Origin: a bacterium | GTDB taxonomy: Bacteria > Verrucomicrobiota > Verrucomicrobiia > Chthoniobacterales > UBA6821 | DNA length: 64,000 nt | Direction: 5' to 3' | NCBI GenBank assembly: GCA_021849805.1 | Contig: JAJZSL010000001.1 | Coordinates: 62,001-126,000, forward strand | In this document: positions 48,419 to 57,041 of the stretch, piece after piece | Position numbering within the stretch: position 1 is the first letter of the stretch | Layout: each line of letters begins with the position of its first letter | The notes under the pieces: generated by a model | Database searches by the model: none | The model's input: the letters and a program-made list of their open reading frames with translations, nothing else | Told to the model about the DNA's origin: nothing | Translations under genes and position numbers: made by a program

Positions 48419-49686
48419 TGGCAAATTGTTCCTCGCGCAGATACGCTTGGGGCGTTGCTGGAATGTTGTGGCTCATTGGGTTTCTTAATTTTGCTGATCG
48501 TCAAGTTATCTATAGTATTTTTCCACTGCTGGAGAAGGAGTTTCATTTTTCAAAATTTCAATTAGGCCTCCTTGGTTCTTCTTTTCTCTGGGTTTATGCA
48601 GCATTTGGAATCGTTGCAGGAATCATCAGTGATCATTGTTGTAGGAAAAATATTATTATAGGAGGATGCCTCTTCTGGAGCTTGATGACTTGGGGAACAG
48701 CATGGTGTTCACAATTTTCTCAATTTTTTGCGCTTCGAGCTCTCGATGGTCTTGGTGAGGCTTTCTATCTCCCTGCAGCTATGTCACTGCTTGCCGATTA
48801 TCACGGTTCTCAAACACGTTCAACAGCTTTTTCTTTTCATTTCTCTGGTATCTTATTTGGTATTGTTGCCGGGGGAACGTTAGGTGGTTTTTTATCACAA
48901 CGATTTGGGTGGCAGTTTGTTTTTTCCTTTTTTGGATGCTTAGGAATTTTACTCTCTTTCGTTTTTTTCAAATTTTTAAAAGAACCGCTTCGTGGTGCTT
49001 CTGAAGAAAAAGTAGAAGCTCCTTTGATTTTTCCTAAAACAAAAAGCTATTATTTTAGGGAAGTCATAAAATTCCATAAAAATACAGAAGCTCTTTTGCT
49101 GATGTTTGCTTTTGGAAGCGAAAGTATTGTTTCTTATGCTCTTTTCACCTGGCTTCCCACTTTTTTTCATGAAAAATTTCATTTTGATTTGACCTTGTCG
49201 GGCTTTTCAGCAGCACTCTACCTTCAGCTTGGATGCATTGTCGGAACGCTTTTTTTTGGGAAAATCACTGATTGCTTTTTCTCAAATCGACGAGGTGGAA
49301 AACTTCTCTCGCAAATGATTGGACTGGGCTTGGGGTTTCTGGCGATTCTTTTTCTTGGTCGTGCTAGCAGTGTTTTGATATTAAGTGCCCTTCTTTTTTG
49401 CTTCGGTTTTGGCAAGGGGGGATATGTGGGAGGAATGTTTCCAGTCCTCTATGAGGCTGTTTCACTTCAACAGCGTGGTCTTGCCTCAGGAATGAATAGT
49501 TTTGTTGGCTCCATTGCAGGTGGACTAGGACCAACGATTGTTGGTGCAGTTGTTACTTTTGGGCATGCAGGAACAAGTATGGAGAGAATGAGCCATGCAC
49601 TCTCTTGGAGTTCCTTTTTTTATCTTGTAACGATTCTCTTTCTTTTGGGAAGCTACTGCTTGGCGGTAAAGAAAGCAGCTACTTGA
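48418..49686 (+). CDS. Major facilitator superfamily transporter
   Basis: 422 residues, about twelve membrane helices. LWLIGFLNFADRQVIYSIFP in helix 1, a loop-2 motif G-I-I-S-D-H-C-C-R-K between helices 2 and 3, and RALDGLGEAFYLPAAMSLLADYH in helix 4 are characteristic of the organic-anion/spinster-like part of the superfamily. Substrate cannot be deduced. The ATG overlaps the stop of the small membrane protein. The end overlaps the convergent CbiX-like gene by 34 bases. Confidence 0.88.
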   Translation: MANCSSRRYAWGVAGMLWLIGFLNFADRQVIYSIFPLLEKEFHFSKFQLGLLGSSFLWVYAAFGIVAGIISDHCCRKNIIIGGCLFWSLMTWGTAWCSQFSQFFALRALDGLGEAFYLPAAMSLLADYHGSQTRSTAFSFHFSGILFGIVAGGTLGGFLSQRFGWQFVFSFFGCLGILLSFVFFKFLKEPLRGASEEKVEAPLIFPKTKSYYFREVIKFHKNTEALLLMFAFGSESIVSYALFTWLPTFFHEKFHFDLTLSGFSAALYLQLGCIVGTLFFGKITDCFFSNRRGGKLLSQMIGLGLGFLAILFLGRASSVLILSALLFCFGFGKGGYVGGMFPVLYEAVSLQQRGLASGMNSFVGSIAGGLGPTIVGAVVTFGHAGTSMERMSHALSWSSFFYLVTILFLLGSYCLAVKKAAT

Positions 49687-50456
49687 TCCAAGATAACTTC
49701 TGCCATCATGGGCTCTGTTCCTAGAGCGCTTGTGTAGTAGAGAGTCTTCTCATGAAGCATATAGGGATTACGGCGGAAGACCTCAGACTGACTTGCTGCT
49801 GGACCAACCTCTTTTTCAATACCAAGGAGTACGGGAATATCTTGATAACTATGAAGTCCATCACTAATGAAAAAAGGAACAACGATGACGTAAGAGGTCG
49901 TAGCCATCTTCCACCAATCGCTAATAAGAGGTTCCTCTTCCATGTAAGCAGGTAGAATATGAGCGTAGCAATTCATTGCTCTGATACGGTCAACTTGTTC
50001 TCTAGCTGCTTCTGCAGAGTGATCGTTGAGGTTGGTTCCATGACCAACAATAAAAAGAGTAGTCTCCCCGGGAGGAGCTTGAGGGGCTGTTTGTTGAGCT
50101 CGCCTTAAAATGACATTTGTCATCGAGGGATGATTGCCTACTGGATCTGTGTAGTAGAAGCGCTGCGTTCCACGGCAAGTCACCTTTCCAGAGAGCTCTA
50201 ACTCTCGCGGAAGAACCGTTTGAGTAAAATAACCTTCACTAATGAAATTAGGAACAATAAAAGTCTCAGGAGTCTCAATTCCATAGAGAACATCACGTAG
50301 AGAAGGCTCTTCTTTCCAAAAAGCAACCCGGACTTCCTTGAAAAGTCTTCGAGCTCGAATCCTATCAGCATGAAGATGAGTTGGCTCTGAGGAGTCAGGA
50401 TTTGTGGTTGAACCATGACCAATAATGACGAGTGTTTTGTCGGAGTAGGTGATCAT
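49653..50456 (-). CDS. Tandem CbiX/SirB-like chelatase protein
   Basis: Two CbiX-type half-domains: residues about 8-125 start LVIIGHGSTT, and about 130-267 start TLFIVGHGTNLNDHSAEA. Both show the conserved GHG with the metal-binding His, and both a later V-P-x-F-I-S-[ED]-G motif (IVPNFISEGYFT; VVPFFISDGLHS). CbiX enzymes insert Co or Fe into sirohydrochlorin. No other cobalamin or siroheme gene is in the window, so the true substrate is uncertain. It lies 25 bases downstream of a YkgJ-type gene on the same strand and is probably co-transcribed. Confidence 0.82.
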   Translation of the reverse strand: MITYSDKTLVIIGHGSTTNPDSSEPTHLHADRIRARRLFKEVRVAFWKEEPSLRDVLYGIETPETFIVPNFISEGYFTQTVLPRELELSGKVTCRGTQRFYYTDPVGNHPSMTNVILRRAQQTAPQAPPGETTLFIVGHGTNLNDHSAEAAREQVDRIRAMNCYAHILPAYMEEEPLISDWWKMATTSYVIVVPFFISDGLHSYQDIPVLLGIEKEVGPAASQSEVFRRNPYMLHEKTLYYTSALGTEPMMAEVILDQVAAFFTAKQ

Positions 50457-50481
50457 GAACTTTCAAAAATAGATTCGTTTT

Positions 50482-50949
50482 TTAAAATGTTGGGAGCTCC
50501 TTGAGAGCAGTGTCGATGGCACGATCTAGTGTTTGTGCTCCAGAGCCATAAAGTTTCTGATCGATTTCTTCAAGGCGATGAATTAAATCAATGACTGCTT
50601 CTCGAGGATAGACTCCTCCTGCAGCTTGACAAAAATGAGTTCGACATCCTAGAGGACGTCCTTGATAAATCAAACAACGTGCCGTCTTCTGATGGAGAAA
50701 TCGGCAAGCTCCATCCTTCCTCTTTGGAGCTTCTTTGCGGCCGCTACGACGCAATTCTCTTAAGGCGACTAAAGCTTCCCCTTTGGTAAGGAAAGGAGTT
50801 TTGCCAGTTTGAAGAAAATGGCAGCAAGTTGTTGTAAGAACACAATGACGCTCTATCGGACGTGAAGAAAATTCATCGTAAATAGTTTCAATATCACGAA
50901 TAGCATCGCTTATTGAATAATAAGAACCCAAATTTTTTAGTTGCCTCAT
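50482..50949 (-). CDS. YkgJ-family cysteine-cluster protein (UPF0153)
   Basis: 155 residues with conserved Cys in the family's order: CVLTTTCCHF, then GACRFL, CLIYQGRPLGCRTHFC. Family members carry a zinc or iron-sulfur cluster; function is not established. The gene precedes the CbiX-like gene by 25 bases. The pair suggests a shared metal-related task. ATG at 50949 with typical length; upstream gene is divergent. Confidence 0.8.
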   Translation of the reverse strand: MRQLKNLGSYYSISDAIRDIETIYDEFSSRPIERHCVLTTTCCHFLQTGKTPFLTKGEALVALRELRRSGRKEAPKRKDGACRFLHQKTARCLIYQGRPLGCRTHFCQAAGGVYPREAVIDLIHRLEEIDQKLYGSGAQTLDRAIDTALKELPTF

Positions 50950-51069
50950 AGAATTATGCTCTCTACTTTTAGAATATTAGTTTCAGTTTTGATGACTATG
51001 AACCGTCATAAGAGCTCTCTTGCTCTTCCCATGAGTAGCTCATAATAGCTTTTCTAGAAAATAAAATCG

Positions 51070-51975
51070 ATGAATAATATTAATCATGGAGATCGGCATG
51101 TTGCTGAGGGAAACTTCAATCCTCCCTTGAATCCAGCGCCAGGAGCACCTACTGATATTTTCTACCATGATCCTCATGAACCTCAGCATGTAGGTCTTTT
51201 CCGTGTTGAAGGAGGTCCTCATCCTTTTGATGTCCATATCAGCCAGGCAGAACCTGCTCATTGCTTTCATCCCTTGGAAGACTCTCTTCCTATTTTGCAA
51301 GAAGATATATTGGATGATGATGCTCCACTTCCTCCAGAAGCAGTGTTGAATCATGAAAATAGTGCTGAGAGTAAGTTCGATGCTCAAGAAAATTTGCCGG
51401 TAGCAGCACCTTTGATCGAAGCTCAAACTCCCTACTGGCATTTACCTATTGCTGAGAATGTAAGTGATGTTCCTTTGGAAAACATTCCTTTAGCTTTTCA
51501 TTCGCAGGGAAGTGAATCTCTTCAATCTTCTGCTGCTCCGGATTTATTAGATCGTTGGGAAGGTGCTCTTCCTTCCCAAAGAGAAGCAAGAGAGCAGTTG
51601 AGAAGTAGTGTTGCAGGAACTGATAGAGCAGAGCTCTTATCATGGTTCAGGGGAAGAGAACGTCTTCACCGTCTCCAAACTGCTTTTAATAATGCTACTG
51701 CTGGAGGAGCTCTCCTAGCAGAAAGAGTACGAAATACAAATTCTCCTTTTGAAAGAATGGAACAGGCTCTTCGATTAATGAACTCAACTCTTAATCAAGA
51801 GAATCTTCGCAGACGAGTTCCAATTCTCAATAGAGTGGCTAATTCCTTAGTAGATTTGAGAAATAGAGCAGCTACACAGATGACTCGTGGAGAGCGAGAA
51901 AGTTTATTTCAGTATACTGGATTGCTACATTCCCTTTGTGATGAACTTTTAGTAAGTGCTCTTCATACTCTATAA
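51070..51975 (+). CDS. Unknown protein, acidic/Pro-rich start and helical C-terminal domain
   Basis: Not recognised. 301 residues, no signal peptide or membrane helix. Residues 1-150 are Pro, His, Asp and Glu-rich and probably unfolded (PPLNPAPGAPTDIFYHDPHE). Residues 165-301 are helical and basic/acidic (REAREQLRSSVAGTDRAELL, RMEQALRLMNSTLNQENLRR). The stop is 2 bases from the convergent stop of the next unknown gene. Placed together with that gene, it may belong to the same accessory system. Function unknown. Confidence 0.65.
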   Translation: MNNINHGDRHVAEGNFNPPLNPAPGAPTDIFYHDPHEPQHVGLFRVEGGPHPFDVHISQAEPAHCFHPLEDSLPILQEDILDDDAPLPPEAVLNHENSAESKFDAQENLPVAAPLIEAQTPYWHLPIAENVSDVPLENIPLAFHSQGSESLQSSAAPDLLDRWEGALPSQREAREQLRSSVAGTDRAELLSWFRGRERLHRLQTAFNNATAGGALLAERVRNTNSPFERMEQALRLMNSTLNQENLRRRVPILNRVANSLVDLRNRAATQMTRGERESLFQYTGLLHSLCDELLVSALHTL

Positions 51976-51977
51976 CT

Positions 51978-53183
51978 TCAGGACAATCCAAAGTGAGCAT
52001 TGTTTGAGGAGTGCCCTTGAAGATGTTGAAGAATTTCTTGCATGATCTTTTCATACTTTTTGAAATACGCTTCTGCTTCTTCTGATTGCTGAGTTCTAAG
52101 AGCAGGATTGGTGGTTGCTCTTGCAGCTTCTCCAAAGTGAAGAGCAGCTCTATTGAGCTCTGCTGCTAGCTCAAAGTCTCCAAAAGCAAAATCAAGAACT
52201 AATTTTGATGCTTCTCGAGAACACTCAGCAGCCTTGTAATAAAGACGAGCCGAAGGAACATCTCCCCCTGCGACATTTGTTGCATAATAAAGATAGCTAT
52301 CGGCTGCTTGAGAAGCATTTTTCCGTGCTTCACGGAAGCGAGCCATTGTGATTTCTAGGGAATAATTTCTCTCTTCTTCTCCTAACTCATCATTTTCTAT
52401 AATACGAGTGGAAAGCTCTTCTTCATGATCATAGGAATGGATGACCTTTTCACTCAATCTGCTCATCGCCTCGACAATCGTCAGCAATTTCTCAAGGTTC
52501 TTACTCACCGCAGTGTGAGCTTTTTGTAATCTGAAGAGCTCATTGAGCGTAGCGGATGTTGGAGACGTTCTTCTGATAAAATCAAGAAAACCTTCTCTAT
52601 ATAAAGCTGCCTTCTGGAGCAAGGAGAAAATCTGTTTTGAAGAGAGATATTCTTGGAGTTCTTTTCTAAGATTGATTTGTTCTCTAGGAGAAAGATTGAA
52701 ACTACTGATTCGTTCCTCTTGTTCTTCTTCTGTTGCTTGAAGAAGGAAATCAAGTGCAGCAGCTACTTGTGGACGTTTCTTTAAATTAGCAAGGAGAAGA
52801 TGAGATTGTTCCTGGTAATTTTTCCTTTTCTCATCAAGAGAGGGCAGGGAGCTAATCTCCATAGAATGAAGCAAGGTAATTTTGAGAGCTGCTTCTGGAA
52901 GCTGCTCTCCTTTCTCAAGGATGGAGGGAGAAGAGGGAGTGGAAGGTCTGCTCTCTTCTACTTCTGTACTGACAACACTCACTTCTTCAGTATGCTCTTC
53001 TTTTAAATCAAATTTTTCTGTTGTTTGCAAAGCAGAAGCACTCTCCTTCTTCTTGCCGAAGAGCCAGGAAAAACTTCTTCCAAAAAAAGAAGAAGAAGAT
53101 TTTTGCTCCTCATTATTTGAGGAAAAAGCAGGATATTGAGATGAATTGGATTTTAAATTTGGGTCAATCGATGGAGAAGACAT
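51978..53183 (-). CDS. Unknown helical protein with Ser-rich start and SWLFG element
   Basis: Not recognised. About 401 residues from ATG 53183 (an in-frame TTG lies seven codons upstream). Residues 1-35 are Ser-rich; FFGRSFSWLFGKKK at 33-46 is followed by a Lys/Glu/Ser-rich stretch to about 105; the rest is helical, with a TPR- or 14-3-3-like look (ARLYYKAAECSREASKLVLDF, ELNRAALHFGEAARATTN). No signal peptide. The SWLFG element is shared with the 637-residue protein at 39284. Divergent from the L,D-transpeptidase gene. Confidence 0.68.
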   Translation of the reverse strand: MSSPSIDPNLKSNSSQYPAFSSNNEEQKSSSSFFGRSFSWLFGKKKESASALQTTEKFDLKEEHTEEVSVVSTEVEESRPSTPSSPSILEKGEQLPEAALKITLLHSMEISSLPSLDEKRKNYQEQSHLLLANLKKRPQVAAALDFLLQATEEEQEERISSFNLSPREQINLRKELQEYLSSKQIFSLLQKAALYREGFLDFIRRTSPTSATLNELFRLQKAHTAVSKNLEKLLTIVEAMSRLSEKVIHSYDHEEELSTRIIENDELGEEERNYSLEITMARFREARKNASQAADSYLYYATNVAGGDVPSARLYYKAAECSREASKLVLDFAFGDFELAAELNRAALHFGEAARATTNPALRTQQSEEAEAYFKKYEKIMQEILQHLQGHSSNNAHFGLS

Positions 53184-53364
53184 AAGATGATTATCGTGTA
53201 TCAATGAGAAGATGGGTGAGATAGAGAGAGAAAAAAATCTTTCTGCTCAAGCATCAAGCATGACCATTTCCAGTATAGACGCAACAAGTTATTCGCACTA
53301 CCATTCTTTGGATCAAAGTTTGGATCAAAATATGGCAATCTCTCCATCAATCTTCATCATGAGC

Positions 53365-54015
53365 ATGCTTAAGAAAATAACATTACTAATGCTAGTGGTT
53401 GTTTCACTTTTTTTAAGTGCTTGTGCTCCGTTCTACCATCTCTATGATCAGCCCGCTTATCAACCTCATGATCCTTCTGATGTGCGTGTTGATGTTTCAC
53501 TAGAACGTCAGATGGTCTACGTTATGGAAGGGAAATGCCCACTTCTAGTAACGGCATGTTGTGTCGGTATTCCTAGTAAACCAACGCCAAAAGGAAATTT
53601 TAAGGTGACACGCAAAGAACGCAACAAACGTTCAGGAAGCTATGGTTTCTCTCTCCTTGGTGGTCGTATCACGGCTGTCCAAGCTGCTGAAGCTTCCGGT
53701 CACTATGTTGGGTATCCGATGCCCTATTGGGTAGAGTTTGCTCCTGGTTATGGATTCCATCAAGGTTGGGTCTGGCCTGTTCCAAGAAGCCACGGTTGTA
53801 TTCGCCTGCATGCTAATGATGCAGGCAAATTTTTTGAATTAGTTCGTCTTGGAACACCGATCCATATTGCCAATAGTCAACCTGAGGATCATACGCTGGG
53901 CGCTCAATTTCGACGCCCAAACGATTACAATAGTCCTGATCAGCCTGCTTCACTCTTAGTTTCTCCAACTTATTTTGAGCAGTTGAAGAAGGTTTTTCTT
54001 CAGAAAAATCATTAG
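53365..54015 (+). CDS. L,D-transpeptidase lipoprotein (YkuD domain)
   Basis: Cross-links peptidoglycan or attaches proteins to it. From ATG 53365 the protein starts with a lipoprotein signal (LLMLVVVSLFLSACAP; lipobox Cys20). The YkuD domain shows VDVSLERQMVYVMEGK, TPKGNFKVTRKE and the catalytic H...SHGCIRLH motif with the nucleophilic Cys. In-frame ATG codons at 53212, 53260 and 53359 would extend the protein, but the longest of these would place 50 polar residues ahead of the signal; 53359 is equally possible. It is 16 bases before ispH and probably co-transcribed. Confidence 0.88.
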   Translation: MLKKITLLMLVVVSLFLSACAPFYHLYDQPAYQPHDPSDVRVDVSLERQMVYVMEGKCPLLVTACCVGIPSKPTPKGNFKVTRKERNKRSGSYGFSLLGGRITAVQAAEASGHYVGYPMPYWVEFAPGYGFHQGWVWPVPRSHGCIRLHANDAGKFFELVRLGTPIHIANSQPEDHTLGAQFRRPNDYNSPDQPASLLVSPTYFEQLKKVFLQKNH

Positions 54016-54031
54016 CTCTACTCGCTCATTC

Positions 54032-55252
54032 ATGTCCACCTCTTCACCACGCTTGAATCTTCGTACTCCAGAAGTCATGCGTGAAGTACAAGCTCGAGTA
54101 GAGCAGCACTATCATAGTTCTCTCATTGAACAAGTGCGCTCGCAAGGTGGTCGCCTCTTAGTCGGTCAAACAACATGTTACTTAGCCAAGCAGTTTGGAT
54201 TTTGCTATGGAGTGGAAAGAGCCATTAATCTTGCTTATGCAGCAAGGAGCGTTTTTCCTCAGGAGCGACTTTTCTTAGTAGGTGAAATTATTCACAACCC
54301 CGAAGTCAACGCTCACATTAGTGCTCTGGGTATTAAGAATCTTTTAGAAGAAGAGGGAGGAGCTGCTATCAACTCTCTAAAACCAGAGGATGTAGTCATT
54401 CTTCCAGCCTTTGGAACAGAAGTTTCCATTCTTGAGAAAATTAAAGCACGTGGCTGTCGTCTTGTGGATACAACGTGTGGGGATGTGATGAGTGTTTGGA
54501 AGCGTGTGAAGCAAAATACGATGGAAGGCACTACTTCCATTATTCATGGCAGAGCTTCCCATGAAGAGACCAAAGCAACAGCTTCACGAGCTTTTGCAGG
54601 CGGGAAGGGACATTACCTTATTGTGCTCAATCTAGAAGAAGTGGACTTCTTAGTGCGCTATTTACTAGGTGAGGAGAGTAGTGAGCACTTTTTGAAAAAA
54701 TTTGATGGGGCCTACTCCCCAGGCTTTAATCCGGAACTGCATCTCAGACGTCTTGGTCTTGCCAATCAAACCACCATGCTTCGCTCAGAAACAGAGGAGA
54801 TTCAACAACGCTTATCTCATGCTCTGGAGCAACGTGATGGATGTAGAGATAACTTTCGTTTTTTTGATACCATTTGTGGTGCTACCCAAGAACGTCAAGA
54901 AGCTCTTTTAGAGCTTCTGGAGAAGCCACTCGATTTCTTGCTTGTCGTAGGTGGCTACAATAGTTCTAACACGACTCATTTAGCAGAAATAGGTGAGAAG
55001 AAATTCCCTACCTACTTTATTCGCAATCAGCAGTGCCTGGAAAGTTTAACCTCTCTTCGCTATTTTGAACTCAAGAGGCACCAAGAAGTACTATTAGAGA
55101 AATTTTGGATGATAAAAAAACTCCAAGAACCCCTTGCTATCGGTATTACAGCAGGAGCTTCTTGTCCAAATTATCTTCTTCAGGAGGTCATATTGCGACT
55201 TTTAGAACTTCGTGGAGAAGAATTTCACCATGCAGCTTTTTTTACTTCTTGA
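54032..55252 (+). CDS. ispH: 4-hydroxy-3-methylbut-2-enyl diphosphate reductase (long form)
   Basis: Last enzyme of the non-mevalonate isoprenoid pathway, a [4Fe-4S] protein. The three cluster Cys are Cys58 (FGFCYGVERA), Cys149 (VDTTCGDVMS) and Cys378 (GASCPNYLL). EIIHNPEVN and IIHGRASHEET carry substrate-binding residues. With 406 residues and a 45-residue N-terminal part it is the long type known from cyanobacteria and plants as well as some other bacteria, not the 316-residue E. coli type. Products feed quinone tails here. Confidence 0.93.
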   Translation: MSTSSPRLNLRTPEVMREVQARVEQHYHSSLIEQVRSQGGRLLVGQTTCYLAKQFGFCYGVERAINLAYAARSVFPQERLFLVGEIIHNPEVNAHISALGIKNLLEEEGGAAINSLKPEDVVILPAFGTEVSILEKIKARGCRLVDTTCGDVMSVWKRVKQNTMEGTTSIIHGRASHEETKATASRAFAGGKGHYLIVLNLEEVDFLVRYLLGEESSEHFLKKFDGAYSPGFNPELHLRRLGLANQTTMLRSETEEIQQRLSHALEQRDGCRDNFRFFDTICGATQERQEALLELLEKPLDFLLVVGGYNSSNTTHLAEIGEKKFPTYFIRNQQCLESLTSLRYFELKRHQEVLLEKFWMIKKLQEPLAIGITAGASCPNYLLQEVILRLLELRGEEFHHAAFFTS

Positions 55253-55298
55253 GTGACTCGTTACTTTTCCTCTCTCATCAACTTATACGGAACTGCTG

Positions 55299-57041
55299 AT
55301 GCAACCATTCATCCTACTAACTCGCTTAAGTTCTCTGCTTTCTTTGAGGAGAAGTAAGAGTTGGAGAGTGCAAGAATCCTGGTTGCAAACTCAGGACATC
55401 GAGAAGAGTTTAGCTAGAGTCCTGCTTCTAGGTGCTCTCTTTTTTTTAACTAGTTGTATGGTTGGGCCCAACTATGTTGAGCCTGACTCCAAGGTCGAGA
55501 AAAATTGGGTCGAACATCATGCTCTTGCTCAGAAGCCTTATGGTGAAGCGGAAGTGTTTTGGTGGAAAAATTTTCATGATTCAACGCTCAATCACCTTAT
55601 TGAGATTGCCTATGAAAATAATCCCAATCTTCAATCTATTGGAGTCAATATTCTCAAAGAGCGTGCTCTTTTGAATCGATCCATTGGGAATCTTTTGCCA
55701 CAGAAACAAGGAATTTCCGGAGCCTATAATTATACTTATATTCCCAATGGGTCGACTCGTGGTGGAGGTATTAGTGGGGCTCTTGGAGCTCTTAGTAATA
55801 ATAATGGTTCTCTTTCGCTTGGGTCCCTGATTGCCAATAACTATTTTTTCTTTTCTTCTTGGGAAATTGATTTCTGGGGGAAATATCGACGTCAAATTGA
55901 ATCTGATAAGGAGAGCTATCTTGCTGCAGTTGCTTCGTACGATGATGCTCTTGTTTCCTTGATTGGGGAGGTGGCTCAACATTATCTGATCATTCGCACT
56001 GATGAAGAGCAGATTCGCATTATTAATGAAAATATAAAGTTGCAACAAGAGAACCTCCATCTTATTACGGCACGTTTCAGAGATGGCCAGGTCAGTCAGC
56101 TTGATCTCACCGAAGCAGAGTCCACGCTCTCGCAAACAGAGTCGCAATTACCTCCACTTGAAAACAACTTAACTCAAACTAAGAATGCACTAGCTCTTTT
56201 GCTGGGGATACCGCCAGCGCAGGTGAATGCTCTCTTAGAGCCAGGGAAAGTGCCAGCAGTTCCTTCTTCTCTTGTGGCAGGAATTCCTCATGATCTACTG
56301 CGTCGTCGTCCTGATGTGCGTCAAGCTGGTCTTCTGGCTGCCTCCAAATGTGCTCTCATTGGTGTTGAAATCACGAATCTACTTCCCTCTTTCTCTCTCT
56401 CAGGATATTTTGGTTCGGCCTCTAGTAATCTTGGAGGAGAACAACTCGTCAATATTTTCAGTTGGCAAAATACATTGGCCAGTGCGGCTAGTAGTTTTAC
56501 GATGCCAATCTTCAACTATGGGCGTTTAATCAATCAAGTCCGAGTGGCAGATGCTTCGTTTCAGGAAGCAATTCTAAAATATCAAGACACGGTGCTCAAC
56601 GCTCAAAAAGAAGTCGAAGATGGTCTCTCCTCCTACTATCATGGACGCGAGAGCATGGCATTTTTGTCTAAAGCAATTGAAGCAGCTCATCAATCCACCC
56701 GCTTAGCCATTGTCCGCTACACTCAAGGAGAGACTGATTATACGTCAGTACTGAGAGCAGAGCAACAACAGCTTGCCCTAGAAAGTTCTTATGTTAGTGA
56801 GCAAGGAAGTACTATTGCTGGTGTGATTGCAACCTATCGTGCCTTGGGAGGAGGTTGGCAGCTACGTTCTGGACACGATGTCATTTCAGAAAAAGTTAAA
56901 GCAGCAATGGAAAATCGGACAAATTGGGGTCATTTACTTCTTGCTAAAAATCATCTTCCCTCCATTTCACCTGAGGATCGTCCAGCAGCAGAAGTGCCTG
57001 AAAATCGTCCCCTCTGGAAACTTTTTAATGTGAATCAATGA
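55299..57041 (+). CDS. Outer-membrane efflux lipoprotein (TolC/NodT family)
   Basis: Outer-membrane channel of tripartite efflux systems. A lipobox (FFLTSCMVGPNYVEPD) is followed by the NodT-family start; W...F.D..L..LI..A...NPNL, then two repeats of long coiled-coil helices and strands, for example ITARFRDGQVSQLDLTEAES and RYTQGETDYTSVLRAEQQ. Some 580 residues; the start at 55299 puts about 45 residues before the signal helix, so an internal TTG start is possible. The stop overlaps the adaptor gene start (ATGA). No inner-membrane pump is seen next to it. Confidence 0.9.
   Translation: MQPFILLTRLSSLLSLRRSKSWRVQESWLQTQDIEKSLARVLLLGALFFLTSCMVGPNYVEPDSKVEKNWVEHHALAQKPYGEAEVFWWKNFHDSTLNHLIEIAYENNPNLQSIGVNILKERALLNRSIGNLLPQKQGISGAYNYTYIPNGSTRGGGISGALGALSNNNGSLSLGSLIANNYFFFSSWEIDFWGKYRRQIESDKESYLAAVASYDDALVSLIGEVAQHYLIIRTDEEQIRIINENIKLQQENLHLITARFRDGQVSQLDLTEAESTLSQTESQLPPLENNLTQTKNALALLLGIPPAQVNALLEPGKVPAVPSSLVAGIPHDLLRRRPDVRQAGLLAASKCALIGVEITNLLPSFSLSGYFGSASSNLGGEQLVNIFSWQNTLASAASSFTMPIFNYGRLINQVRVADASFQEAILKYQDTVLNAQKEVEDGLSSYYHGRESMAFLSKAIEAAHQSTRLAIVRYTQGETDYTSVLRAEQQQLALESSYVSEQGSTIAGVIATYRALGGGWQLRSGHDVISEKVKAAMENRTNWGHLLLAKNHLPSISPEDRPAAEVPENRPLWKLFNVNQ

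Noticed and set aside
55581-56147. 188-codon open frame antisense to the outer-membrane efflux gene
   Set aside because: Shadow of a well-supported TolC-type gene; composition is Ile/Asn-rich in the way of reverse-complement translations.
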